Source: Phorcus lineatus
Lineage: Eukaryota > Mollusca > Gastropoda > Trochida > Trochidae
Direction: 5' to 3'
Length of the DNA stretch: 64,000 nucleotides
NCBI GenBank assembly: GCA_921293015.1
Contig: OV121081.1
Location: forward strand, 62,761,022 to 62,825,021
In this document: in pieces, positions 23,768 to 36,800 of the stretch
Layout of the letters: each line of letters begins with the position of its first letter
Numbering within the stretch: position 1 is the stretch's first letter
The notes under the pieces: generated by a model
Database searches by the model: none
Seen by the model: the letters and a program-made list of their open reading frames with translations, nothing else
Told to the model about the DNA's origin: nothing
Program-made: the position numbers and the translations under genes

Positions 23768-24577
23768 TAATAATGCCTACAGGGAAAAACGCCTACAAGG
23801 AAGAATGTATACCGTGATTGTTGTGACAGCGACACGCTTACCTGCACACAAGTGAACTGTTCCAATTAGTTTGGATTAATGACTATAATAGAGCATTAGC
23901 TGACAATCTAAGTACAATCATAAACGTTTTCAAGTCATCTTAATAAGCATGAACGATCAGTTTAGTAAGCAGGACTCTTAGTGAGAAGGAACTGTATTAG
24001 TTTATAATGTGTGTTAACAAAATGTTTTTTATTAACCATGGCAAATCTGTGCTACCAATTATTCAGAAAACTGGACACTTTACTATACTAACTAAACAAT
24101 ACGCATACTGGACGGACAACAAAGTCCAACACATCTAAATTAACAACTGCAACCATATGCCCATGATGTTTCAACAAAAAGTATTTTTGCTGTGAAGCTC
24201 AGCAACCTACCCCTCCTTTTTGTTATTTTTTGTCTTTATCCTTTTTTTGTTGAGTCCCTCTTGAACTTCGGTGACCTCGGTGACCTCCCCTGGGGATAGG
24301 GGTGGCTCTTTCGTGCGGTCTTGTGCTGCTTCTTGCGGGGTCCTACGCCATTAGGGTTGCACGATCTAGTTAAAACTAGATTTAATTTCTCCGTCCCCTA
24401 AGTCCATTAATGTAGGACTTATAGACACCTTGATTATTTCAAATTAATAGTCGATTACAATGTGGAACATTCCACTTTGCTAGTAGGGTGAATGTTGTTA
24501 AACTAAGAGCCACTGTTGCATGAAGATGTTTTGATAAGACTGTAGGCATTCTTCCATGTAGGCATTAGTAAACGCCA
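23768..24577. mobile_element. Candidate non-autonomous element with short TIRs
   Basis: AATGCCTACAGGGAAAAACG CCTACA near 23772 is the inverted counterpart of TGTAGGCATTCTTCCATGTAGGCATTAG at 24541-24568. Each arm holds the unit GCCTACA-N-GGAA twice. The interior has no ORF. The target duplication is not clear, so the boundaries are approximate. Confidence 0.4.
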
Positions 24578-24579
24578 CC

Positions 24580-27500
24580 GTTTATGTGACCTTGACTTTT
24601 TACTTTTAATTCTTTCCGTGGATTTGATTTTTGCTTTTGTAAAGTAGGATTTTGGAGCATCTTTTTAAATATTGGCAGGGGCTGGGGCAGATATAGGTAT
24701 TGCTGAGTAAAAACACTCTTCAAGTAAACATATTTTCTTACAAAATCAGTGGAAAAAATAAACTTCTTTCAAACGTTAAGAAAATAGTCAAAATAATATA
24801 GTAAAAAACTGCATCTCAGAAGTGGCACAATTTCCCTTGTATTTGATTGTGACATCTGACATAAGCATTTGCATTTGATTTAAATATATTTATTTATGAA
24901 AATATACAATTCATGAACGACTTGGCCAACAAGCTCAAGGTGCTAATTATAAGGCCGCTCCTAAGCAATTGAGAAGTATATACAAGTTTATCATAGTAAA
25001 GAAAATCTGATTGCAATTATAGCTTCACAGTTTGTGGTTATGCATGAATAACATTCCGTTTGCTTGGCAGTCATTATGTAAAATCGCTTATGAAATGACA
25101 ATCGATCAGATTTCATTACGTAATGATGAAAAGAATTCAATCATCTACTTGAATCTCTAATTTAGAGCGATGTACATTTCCGTAGACATAGTGGATACCG
25201 TTTTCGACTGGGTGACCACAGGAACAGGCAGGGCTTTTAATGCTATGTCTGTTAAACTTATCAGCTGTCGAGTCACTTCCGCGATGCCTGAGGCGAGATT
25301 TGATAATCTGGCAAATTCTTGGACCATACTTTAAATCGAAAGTAACATTTTTTTATTGCCGTGTCCGTGAACCGGATTTTTTAAACCGGATAGTGTATCA
25401 ATACTTTGCACGTCAGGAGTTAAAGAATGCATTTTACCGAGACATTGCTTTCTATATCATACATGTCACTGACTAAAAGGTAAAACATTCAAAGAAACCT
25501 ATTGTGGAATTATGATATATTCAAATGCGGTAAGCGTATATTTTTGTTGACAAAATGGCGCTTTAGTGTCAATGATCATGACGCGATGTTGTATTTTTAA
25601 ACAGCTTGCATTTCTCCAGAGAAATTAGCCTGACTAGCCAGTTCTTACACTCAGAAGCTTCTGTCATAGTCTTATTAGTGTGTTGTTGTCGCTCCAAAAA
25701 AGATGCTGTACAGCATATTTTGAGCTTTTTAATTTAACGGTTTTCATCAATAACGAACATTCATGGAATTATTCATTTACAATATTGAGGCAAATACAGG
25801 AAATTTGAAACAAAACTGTTGATTGGTATTTGTAATAATGACCCTAAAAACCGTTTCCTTAATTATGGAAACATATCCATAAATGTGTACACGACCTCCT
25901 GTTTAAAAACGCTTTGCAACATGGCGGAAAGCGTGATCGAGGAGGTCTTGTCGGCCCTTCAACAATCTGAATTAAGAAGATACAACGAGTAAAGACAATG
26001 AGCCGAGACATGAGTGTATTCATCGACACGCATCATCGTTAGACCAGCCTGAAGGAACAACATGGTTTGTTATTCTCAAACAGCGATTGGGCCGCCCACC
26101 TGCTGGATGCTTACGTGAGTGGCCGCCACGAGAGGTAGGTCGCCCTTCCGGCACATACAAATCTATGTCGGACATCGGTGAACTGATTCAAATGACTGTT
26201 AGGATGATAAATGATTTATCATCTAGTATTAGTTAAAAATTATTTAATATTTTTAAATTCTCTTAAATATCTATTTATCTATTTCATTTGTTCGTGAATA
26301 TGATAATATATTTTCATCGCATTTGGTTACGAGCTATTATATGACAATTTATCAAAAGCTTTGAACAAAGCCTTGTAACATGTTGCATTTATATAACGTG
26401 GTCCAGCATTTCGAGTGATCTGCCAACACATTCCTGCATAGTCTTAATTTGTTTTTTCTTCATATATCAATATCGATGTTATGTAGAACCATTATAATGA
26501 ATGCGTTGAAGTAATACGAATTATTATTATTTTTATCCATAGAAACATACGTTTTTTAAACCGCTTTGGTTTACAAAAAAACCCCGGAGAGCTTGTTTTT
26601 ATGTCATGATCATCACTACAATTTATTTTCATCTCAAGTAAGGCTGATGTGTAGATTAATGGGGGAAATAATCTGAAAATGACCGTTCAAACATCTAAAC
26701 CGAAGTTTTATCAACGTGAAACATTGATTAATGGTAATACATGTAAAGAAAAACTCGGACCTGCACAACCTGGTCTCTATCTATTCGACGAATTTGTCAG
26801 GACACATGTTTCCAGTGATGTTCTAGACCACGAGTATTATTGATAACAGATTATCCTGTATCATTTCTGTTATAGACAAACAGGCCTATTCACTCTTATC
26901 CCAAGCTTAAAGTTAAATATTTTCAGTTATTAATTTATTATTCCTGATTTAATTGTCAATTTGTTAACGTGAAACACTGAACTGCGATAATTATGATATA
27001 TGATTAAATATATAAATCTTAATATTTATTCATTTTTTAACTGTAACCTATCCATACATGTAGAAACAATTTTGTTACTTATTACTTACCATATAAATTT
27101 CTCCTGTCAAATAACCCGACAAAGCCGCCATGATCGTGGTGAGAATTACAAATGGGTAGCGGAAGTCATGTGATGTCATGTTCTAAAATCATTAGTCTGC
27201 GGACCAATTAACGACAAGAAAAAACGTTTTTCAAAAATAACAAATTAGGATCCCATTGACTTGAAACCATTTTGTTAACTATAGTTTTAATGATTTGAAA
27301 CTGTTAAAATGAAAAATGTCAAAGATATGCCGCACCCCGCTCCTTTATTCCGTACCACTGTTGTAGACAACAAGATGGGGTCAAAGTAGAAACTTCACAA
27401 GGCTCCTGGTTTGGGTGGTCACTCTTGGACGGAATTGGTTCGTAGAAACCGACCACACGACGGGATATGGCACACTCATGACCGTTAAGGTAAAAGCTAA

Positions 27501-27600
27501 TGGTGTCTCTATACTTCCAGGCCAGTCCAGGCCACAATTAACCTGTCTGTACAAATGTGGCCAAGAAATACTATCGTGTTCCCAAAGTGGAAACAGTTGA
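24580..27600. other. Mostly non-coding stretch with one candidate exon
   Basis: AT-rich. Apart from the candidate exon at 25921-26236, no feature is supported. Small ORFs on both strands at 27319-27600 carry no recognised motif. Confidence 0.45.
25921..26236 (+). other. Candidate host exon or gene relic
   Basis: This patch is less AT-rich than its surroundings. ATGGCGGAAAGCGTGATCGA in an ACATGG context opens MAESVIEEVLSALQQSELRR, which stops after 23 codons. A shifted frame (25976-26233) then runs 86 codons without a stop (…SSLDQPEGTTWFVILKQRLG…). A strong splice-donor-like TAC|GTGAGT lies at 26114-26122. It could be the first coding exon of a host gene, a frameshifted relic or chance. I do not recognise the protein. 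Confidence 0.22.
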
Positions 27601-28475
27601 CAAAGTGTCAACAGAGCAGATGACTGCAACTCTTGATCCTTGTGTGAATCAAGTTAAGGAATGGATGTCTCGTAATTTTCCGAGGTAAAACAGGGAAAAG
27701 ACAGAGCTGCTGATCATGTACCAAAATGCATCTTCCACAGATAACCATTGCTGGATGTGTGATATGCCACAGTGCAGATGTTCTCTCCAAACGTAGTAGC
27801 GCTACACAGGTGAACATGATGTGCATGAGAGCATATGTAAACATGAAAAGCATAACCCGCATTCGCAATCTGATTGACATAAACACTGCAAAAACACTTG
27901 TACAAGCATGTGTGACGTCCCATTTTGATTATTGTAATGCGCTGCTCATAAGATTGCCAAACAGTGACATGTAGTGACAAGCCCCAAGACTTTAAATGTT
28001 ACTCTGTCTACCTCTGCAACGTTGTCAGAATGATGCAGTAAAGCTTATTACAAGATCAAAGAAGTTTGATCATTGACACCGATCCTGAGACAGCTACACT
28101 GGCTGCAAATCGAAGACTGAGTAACATTTAATGTAGGTAACATGAATTACCACAAAGTAATCTCCACAAACTCATTAAAGTGTTCAATCTTGTGCGTACT
28201 TTAAGATCTAGTCAACCTCCTAGAAGTATCAAGTGTCAAAACTTCAAACTATGGTACTGGACTTTGGAACAATCTGCCACAGAAAGTAAGGAACAGTGAC
28301 TGTGTCTCCACGTTCCGATCTAGGCTCAAAACTCATTTGTTAAGACTGACCTATAACTATATGAATTGAAGGAATGACTCACTGAAATCCTTACTTTTTG
28401 TAGAGCTCAAGCAGCGGACACAACTAGTTGGACACAAGCGCTTTATAAATCCTGAATTTATTTACATAGTACTTT
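27600..28475 (+). pseudogene. L2-like LINE 3' fragment
   Basis: Decayed reading frames give the end of an L2-type ORF2: VKEWMSRNF...REKTELLIM (RT motif D/E region), NMKSITRIRNLIDINTAKTL, VTSHFDYCNALLIRLPNSDM ('SRLDYCNSLL' block), LQRCQNDAVKLITRSKKFDH and YGTGLWNNLPQKVRNSDCVS...FRSRLKTHLLRL ('LWN.LP..IR....FK..LKT.LF' block). The 3' UTR has AAGCGCTTTATAAAT, the usual end of this family. Many stops and shifts are present and the 5' part is absent, so it is an old 5'-truncated insertion. Confidence 0.7.
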
Positions 28476-28479
28476 GGCC

Positions 28480-31400
28480 CAAATCTGATGATCATTAAGC
28501 CTATGAAAATGGAATACATATTATTCAATTCTCTAAAGGCATTTAGATGTTGGTTTTGTGACAAAAGACAATATTATGGATGACAACGTTTCTCTTCCCT
28601 TCAAAGGGTGGATCATCCACCTGATTAAGGGGCAAGAAGAAGCCCAGAAACGTCGTGTGAAACAAGTAAAGACGTTGTCATCAACAACATCCCCTGTTTA
28701 TACGATTCCGTACACCATTGTTTTCAATACATTCCCTATCATGAATGCTTTAAGGTGTTAATTTTGGTCTGACAATGATAATTTATTTCAAAATTTGCAA
28801 TGAACATACATAGACAGAAACTAGTCCAACCCAATCTCACGAATGAATTCAATATTAATGTTCTACATCTTCACATTGACTTTTATACAAACAAGTTTCG
28901 TGTTTTCAAAAGATATGTATTCAATGTAGTAATACAGAAATGCAGAATATCAATTTCATTGATACTGATACAAAGCCATGTGCTTTTGGCGGTTACCTCA
29001 ATGAGTAGCTGTGGAACATAAATAAGAGAGAAAAGGAAGACCACATGGACTAATCCAGTTTATGATGTCATGAACTGATTAACTCCAAGGAAAACGGTTT
29101 GTTTTTGCTACATAAAACTCCAACAGGGATCCCTTTGGAGCTTACGGTGGATAAGCATTAAACGCGATGCTCTGAACGCAACAGCACAATATTTATTTTC
29201 CATTATTTTTTACGTTGTTGTTTATGTCAGATCTTAGTCTGTCATTGCACGCAGTACATTTTATGTACTTGGCAATAGCAGCACTTATAAAACACTTCTT
29301 TTATTGTTGGTAAAACGGTGGGTGACAAATATCATATGTTCTCCTTATTATACATTTTCGATATGTGATACTTTTCATTAGCGATACTCGTGATATCAAG
29401 ATTGTCATCCTTTTGTTACGGATGAAGTCTAAATATTAAAATAAATACTTTACAGACCACAAAAGCAACAATAAATTATGCATTCGCGATTGGAAGTATA
29501 GTGAATGGTAGACAACATATTAGGACACATTTGATATAATTCTACTCTAAGCATTTGACTGTGGTATCTTAAATTGAAAGTTACAGACAAACTGCGTAAT
29601 AAAATGTTGCCGAAAATATTTGCTACATGACAAAGTAGGCAACTTGCAATAATTCTGTACATCATTGTCACAGGTTATAAAGTTAATTCATGATAAGGGT
29701 TTGTGCTCCATTGCAAAACTTAAATAAATGTCACTATGAAATCCGTCTTAGGTTATCATATCGTTAAATATTCGACCCTGTGCACAACTCAGAAAATAGT
29801 TTTTGGGTTATGTTACTGAAAGAGTTATGTATCAACGAACCATGCAAAAAGTGATATTTCAGCTACTACAACATTTAGACTTTAATGCGACTCGTTTTAA
29901 TTAGTTTAGCAAATACAATGTACCATTGCTTTAGATGAAGTTCCGTTCAAAGACGCCTACCCTCTTGATTGTGCGTCACTAAAATTGAAATCATTTGACG
30001 GATGTTTTTGTCTTGAGTGCCAAAGTTTTACGACATGCGGTTTTAGATATACGAGACAGTATTAAGGATTTTAAAGTTTAAAGTGTACAATGAGACTCTC
30101 TCTATAATTTGCGTAAGGAATAGACTGCATCGCTTTCTTGATAACTGAGAAAACCTTTACAAATCAATTACTCGTCTGCTTTTTGGTCAAAACACCAAGG
30201 ATATATTTCTAAATGAGAGTTTTGATAATGATGTATCAATATAACTACCGTACAAGTTATTATTTAATTTGCATGTTTACATTCATTAAGTATATTGTCT
30301 CTTTATATTAACTATTGTAAAGAATTAACCCAGTGTCAAACTGCTGCCCTCTTGGGTAGGCACATCACTGACAGGTTTACCATCCGCGTCATTCGCCAAT
30401 TCCGGCGTGTGGTCTACCTTTAACCTCATCTCCATCGTCGTTGCTTCTCGGGGCTATAAGGAATGAATATGGGACTCTGTATGTGCAAAGTTATCGGCTA
30501 GCTAGACACAGTCTGTTTCAGTCCGCTATAATTTTGTAAAATATCCATATTTGGATATGAACATAAACTATCAGCGGGCAATTACAGCCGTCGACCAATA
30601 TCAGCCATGGCTTCAAGTCCATACTAATACAGAGAAGGAAACGTCTTTTATTTTCTGTAACTAACCAATTTTATGTCCTATATATTTTTAACTGTGCCTT
30701 TATCATGTCCTTCAAGTCTAGGGCTTAAAGATTGATATCTGTGTATTGTAATTTTAACTGATAACGTAGTTTCGGTGTTTGTATATCATCATGTATCAGC
30801 CCGAGACCGCAATATACATACAGACAGACAGACAGACAACTGTTTACTTACGTCTCACTTCTGTACACCAAGATATCAAATACATATAATCGAGAAACAT
30901 GGATAAGAGAGTACAGGACCCCTCAATATGAGTTATGAGAGACACAAACATAAAATTAGGTTTTACTGATTCTGGTGAACCGTAAATGATTATCACACTA
31001 ACAACAAAAATCATTTCACATATTGATGTTAAAGATTATAAAGATTATGTGATGCAATGGATGCTATACCTGTTTCAAATGATTGCACAGACTGAACACC
31101 TATAAAGCAAAAGTTTGTTCACTAAAACTGATATTGTCGCCCTTTCAATGCATGCTTGATATTTCATTTTTACCTTCTGTCACAACAGAATAAAAATTAT
31201 GAATTTTCTTGATGAACCATTGATAAACGAAGTAAGACGCAAGACAACGGGCCTTAGTTGATGTTAAGCCCCATTCTGACACGGAACTTTATGCATATGA
31301 AATATATTGTTCATAACCTCACACATTTAATCCCATGAAGAATTAATTCTTTTGAGTCTTTGACAGTTACATGAGTAGCAGTACAATCGTCTGAGGAAAC

Positions 31401-31890
31401 TGTAGAATAGCAGACAGACCTTTGGCGGGTTATAACTCATTATGATGTAGCACATAACGTCTGAAGTATAAAAGAAGCAACGGCATTAAGTTACGGCTGC
31501 TTAAGCTTCAACCTAAATGCTGCATTAGTAATTTTCAGTTGTCGTATGGTTCCTGTACATTGAGAAGAGGAATTAAGGCAACAAAACTTTGAAGGCAGGA
31601 TACTTAAACAACAAAATGAAGTTAATAAGTATTCTGAACACAACATTCCATTATTCATGTGTCTGCTTTCTAAGTAGAGTGTATAATATGAATACACATT
31701 TCATATTCTTTTCAAGGAGACAGGGTATTATTTAAAGCAGTTTTGGCACCATCATTGAAAACATAGATTGGAGTTTAAAAGAATTAGGAATGTTATAAGG
31801 ACGTTTTCACTGCAGTCAAAACACTAAAGAGGCAAATCGCTCAAACCATTATTAGTTTATATGATAAACGTACATGCTTCAAAGTTGAGA
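28480..31890. other. AT-rich non-coding stretch
   Basis: No supported gene. A (CAGA)n microsatellite lies at about 30820-30838. A somewhat GC-richer patch at 30335-30460 is unrecognised. Confidence 0.5.
30818..30839. repeat. (CAGA)n microsatellite
   Basis: About five tandem CAGA units. Confidence 0.8.
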
Positions 31891-31896
31891 TGAGAT

Positions 31897-34000
31897 TTTA
31901 AGGTTGATATTAGCATTGAAATAAGATGGGGTACACAAGGTTACTTTGATGACAAATGTAAAAAAAAAGTTGCTATAAGGAACACGTCAGCTACCCTTTG
32001 ATTAGTTAAAGTGTAAGAAAGATTCACAAGAATTTTGTTTTCACAAACACGTTATCAGCACATGTTTATGATCACTAGTATAGGTTATGTTTCACATTTT
32101 CTGTTATATAGGGCCTTCTGACCTTTATAAATCCATCAATAAAAACATTTATTCCATTTTGAATGTCTTATTCAATATCCATTAATATTTTATCAGCCAT
32201 TTGTAATAAGTGAAACAACACCATAAACCATAAACAGTAAATTGAAAACCATAACCATCAAGTCTCAGCTGATAGAAAATCAATCAGCCATAGCACACAG
32301 TCAACTCGATTGGAATAATAATGTAATATAACCAAATATATAGTTTTCGTTTTAGTTTTCAGTTACTTGGTTTGCATAAAATATTCATACATCGCGTTTA
32401 ATTATGAGAGAATTTCGAAATACTCCAAGACAAAATTATAAACACTTCAAACGTTTTGAATTTGAAATAGAATGGAACTGGATTTGATATCTAATGTAAA
32501 CAAAAATAAACAAAGGTACGATCTTTTAACCCACATTGCAAGGAATTAATCAGAGAAAATGTGTAGGACTATTTTAATTTTTACGAGACATGCTTTGAGA
32601 CAATGTTAACTGTTAACAATTTTGAAAGGCTTTAGTAGTGCAGTACGTTAGACATTCACGACTTTCTGAATAATGATTACTACATGATATTACTACAATA
32701 TTGTTCTGACACTGTTTAATGAAGGTGAAGTTCAATGAAAACCCTCTAACCAACACGCTGATCATTCTGCTGAATCAGCGTATATGAATCCGCTCTCGCT
32801 CCTTCCTAATACCCTGATCTCTTCTAGCCAAAAGCCTCGTATCGCCAGCTTTCTAACTAGCCAATCAGACGACTCGCATTCACAACAGCAGCACAACCCG
32901 GATAGAAAATCCGTTGAGTTTAAGATAATAGTTTCACGCTCCTTCCTAGCGACATTTCATTGGCTGAAATAATAACAGGAGAACTAAGCCACGAATATCA
33001 AACCGTTCCAGCCGAACGAGACATTTATACCGAAAGAGATCAGGGTATTAGGAAGACGCTGATGTTGCAGGATGCACCCTGAGAGTATGGCAACGGTTGC
33101 AAGCACTGACCGTATCGACAGGTTATCAACTCGACCTTCTGGTCTTTTCAATGTCGAGGCCTGCTGGTCGACTTGATAAGCTGTCGGTAGGTGGCGTTAT
33201 GGTACCAGCAGTCTACCTCATTCATACATTGTATATCCCTATTGAGAGTAATGGGAAATAAATAAAAATTGATATATTGCCACGAAATCATGTCCACATT
33301 TGACTAGCATGTCACTCGACCATTAACTACCGGAATATATATATTAAACAATGATGGTTTACGTAAGTGACTTTACGTCAATACGTTGATCAATAATGTT
33401 ATATTGCGTGTGCTCTCTATCATCACAACATGTTCTTGTTTGTTGAAATTGATCAACATTTATCTTTCTCTGTATTGCTCTCTCTTTGAAAAATTATCAC
33501 GTGTTTATTTGCTCAAACCACACTTCACAAGCTGATTCATGAATGCGATTAAAGTTAATCAATAACATGTAATGGAGACCTCACAACATTACTTGTATTT
33601 CCATGATGACTAACATTGGCCTTTTTTTGTTAGTCAAAAAAGACTCTTTGGAATATTTGTTACATATATTTGTTTGAAAACAAAACTATGCAAGTTTTGT
33701 ATTTTCTTTATCCTAACAACCAACGCACACACTTTATAAAATAAGTATTAATATGTAAGTTTATCTAAAGAATCAATTCTTCGGTGGCTTAAATTTCCTA
33801 ATATGAAATCTTTTACGTCAATCGAGCCACATTTTTTTACATGCACACGATATGATTGGTGTTTTATCTCTTGAATTGCAAAGATTTCCTTAAAGTGTCC
33901 TTAAAGTCCTTAACGACACTTTTTTGCAAGGACCCCGAAAGCCATAAACTTTCCTTCCTGAACTGAGTTCCCAATAGTTTTGTCATCAGTCTGAACAGTC
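31897..34000 (+). repeat. Diverged segmental duplication, copy 1
   Basis: Collinear and in the same orientation as 42809-44660. Shared blocks in order: AGGTTGATATT; TTTTCACATTTTC-type sequence; AAACAGTAAATTGAAAACCA followed by TAACCATCAAGTCTCAGCTG; ATTGGAATAATAATG; TATTGCCACGAAAT.ATGTCC; TATTGCGTGTGC..GCTAT; ACAACATGTTCTTGTTTGTT; GAGAGCCATA / GAAAGCCATA and TTTTGTCATCAGTC. No gene lies within. This copy contains a MITE (32764-33108) not seen in the other. It may be an old local duplication or two copies of a long non-autonomous element. Confidence 0.75.
32764..33108. mobile_element. Foldback MITE, copy 2
   Basis: The left arm runs CAGCGTATATGAATCCGCTC, then TCGCTCCTTCCTAATACCCT and GATCTCTTC. 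The right arm has GAAAGAGATCAGGGTATTAG then GAAG, and is shortened by about 24 bp before ACGCTG. The body matches the element at 4602-4905. It sits inside the duplicated segment and is absent from the sister copy near 43920, so it inserted after the duplication. Confidence 0.7.
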
Positions 34001-35330
34001 GTTTGTTAACAGTTAATGAAGAAAATGAGATAATTACGCTGATCCATAATGTGCCTTTACGTAACCCATTGAGACACTTAAAACTAGAACTACCTGATTT
34101 AATAACAATTAGCATAAACAATAGCAACTGTGATCAAACATGTGTGAAAATGCAACGTAATGTTGAACGGAAATCTTTCAGATATCAGTTAATGGATACG
34201 CAGAATATTCAATCATGACGATTCCGCCATGTTTGGCACTTCATAATACACATCAGCCAACATCTAAGAGGGTCGATATTAAACATGAACTGTTTATGTG
34301 TATAACTGCAATAACGTCCTACTAACAAAACATTTTATCTGCTAAATTAAAGGTCAAATAGATTATTCAGTCGTTCTTCATAAGGGTCTTTAAACGCTTT
34401 CTGTTTTAGACACCATTTGACCTTTAAGAAATGTCATCAATAGACGCTTTAATATAATCAGACTAGCATTTCCAATTTCCATTAATGCATTAACATCTAT
34501 TTTGAGAAGGCTGACGGGTGATCTTACTATATGAACAATAAATCGGATGTTAAATACACATAAACGTCAAGGTTTAGATACTGGACAATTTCGCATTTGT
34601 CAGGTACAGCCAATCAAATGGTATAACATTGCAATTATACTAGACTCTATGTTTGTTTACATTTTTTGTTTCTTTCTATTCAAGATGCTTATGCTGTATG
34701 TGAAATTGTATTAGCTGTTATGATTTCTGAGGTGACAATAGCCTTCAAGCTGTGTTATTCCAAACACCTGGTGCAGGAAACCAATCTCAATATAAAATAA
34801 GTCAAGAACCTCCACCAATACGACGTGACGCTAAACATGTCATTCTAATGATGTTATTATGAATGATATGAAACTGCAAAGAAAATGTCAATAAGCACTT
34901 ATGTGCACTTATGTACAAATACTATCATTTGACTATGACTTAGCTTGTCATTGGCTCTGTGTCCTGCTCTTGTGTGCTGATCTCTCTGATGTATGCGCTG
35001 GTGAGGCAGGAAAATGCATTGTCTGCTTGTTTGCCGAACCAGATTCCTTTGTAATTAAGATTTGGCTTAATTCACTGGGCTTACATGTAATTTTTGATCA
35101 CCCGCGATACAAAATATAGAGGCTTCTTTATAAGGTACGAAGTTTGGTATTCACTGGCAATTGGGTTGCAATGCTGTTTCATTATATTATAGGTAAAAGC
35201 TCATTTGCAATTTTTCCCTTAGTATTTATGACATTTTAAATTTTCAAAATTAAGAATTTTCTTCGTTTTCAATAGTCAGATAAAAGCATTGACATCAGGT
35301 GTTATCCTTAAAACACACTCCAAAAATAAG
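34000..35330. other. AT-rich non-coding stretch
   Basis: No gene recognised. A patch at 34390-34520 (AAATGTCATCAATAGACGCT...) resembles one at 15610-15700, suggesting another scattered copy of the repeat family in the duplicated segment. Confidence 0.45.
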
Positions 35331-36290
35331 GTTTGATAAACAAGGGGAAGTCAATAAGTTCATGAAAGTGGATATAAAACAGAAGCCAATGGTTGCGAGA
35401 TTGATTTAAAAAATCAATATAATCCTCCTTGACCTCGATGCACTTTGCCAATTTGGCTTTGAGACTCTGTGCGCTTGCAGTAGAAGTCTTCTGTCTGGCC
35501 CCTCATCCACGCCTCGTTAGCTGCCCTGAGTTTATCATCATTGCCAAATCTTGTACCACGCAAGTGCGATTTCAAATTGCGAATCAGATAGTTTAGGGCG
35601 ACATCTGGACTGGACGGGGGATGTTTAAGTTCTTCAAAGCCACATTGTTTAAATGCAGCCTATGCAATACGAATCTTGAGCGTTTTCATTAAAAAGTATA
35701 GCTCCAACAGTCAACATGCCGCGCCTCTTCGTCTTGATCGCCTCTTCTTTTTTAACACCGCTCTAGATTGCTTCAATAAGTCAGCATGCTTATGTTTTTG
35801 TAGTTTTAATTGGTTTATAGACTATAAGGATCGCGACCCATGAATCCAAGAAAATGGTCTCAATGAACTTGCCAGCAAAAGTCTGACTTCTGAACTTCTT
35901 GTGTGCAGGAGAGTGTTTATATTTCCATTGCATTGTTTCTTGCTTGTTGTTAGGATCTCAGTGATTAATACACGTTTCATCCCCTGTTACAAGATGGGGA
36001 CGGGCATGACAATTATCAGGATCCTCATTTTAGATGTCTGGCATGAATGGTGCAACACTTCCATGAGAAATGCCACACTCTTAAGATTTCTCCTCGTCTA
36101 CCTTTTTTCCACGATGGACATAATTAAACCCTGGACCCGTGCAACCATTTCATCTGTAATGGCTTCAACAGGCCTTCCTGAGAGTTGGTCATCGTCCAAG
36201 GAGCTGTGACTCCACTTAAACGCAGCTGACCATTTTGCAACAGTAGAATATTGAGGGGCTTCTTTCCTTTACACATTGGTCATAAAATTA
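35330..36290 (-). pseudogene. Dead mariner transposase
   Basis: Minus-strand translation, with many shifts and stops, gives in order: PQYSTVAKWSAAFKW..S.LDDDQLSGRP (helix-turn-helix/linker), AFLMEVLHHS ('GISHGSVHTI' region), VTGDETCINH.DPNNK (first catalytic D of mariner), HPPSSPDVALNYLIRNLKSH ('SPDLAPSDY.LF..LK'), LRGTRFGNDDKLRAA..AWM..Q and DFYCK. The left edge at 35331 has AACAAGGGGAAGTCAATAAG, a mariner-type end. No matching right terminus is visible. The order and motifs make mariner (IS630/Tc1/mariner group) secure, but the copy is inactive. Confidence 0.75.
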
Positions 36291-36746
36291 TTGTTTAAAA
36301 AACTTGAATGCAGTACAATACACTTGATGTGAAGGAAAGAGAAAGGATGAACCATATGGCATCAATTATTAGTGAGAAATGAGACACTTCACGAGTGTCA
36401 CATACACATACCACATGTTTCAATGGGGTAATGACCTAGATGTTTTAAAGTTATCAATCTAAGAGAGAGTGAGAATTTTACAGCGCCGCTTCAGGAATAT
36501 TTAATCATTAGCGTGTATGGCTATTCGGGTAAGTATTGTGACTAAAATCAAAGCACGGTTTTTATTGTAAATCAAATAACGTTCTGCTGCTGGCCGACGC
36601 AAATGTCTCAAACGTTTTTTTACTTATCTCAAGCAGGAAGAAAGACACACAGACAGGAGTTGATAGTGTTTTGTATATGATTTTCATTCATATAATGCAA
36701 TCTCAGCTCTAAACAAGTGGTTCTTTTTTTATTGAAATATTTATAT

Positions 36747-36747
<1 letters not shown>

Positions 36748-36799
<52 letters not shown>

Positions 36800-36800
36800 T
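36748..36800. repeat. (TA)n microsatellite
   Basis: A near-uninterrupted run of about 25 TA units. The small minus-strand frame across it is a poly-(Tyr-Ile) artefact. Confidence 0.9.
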
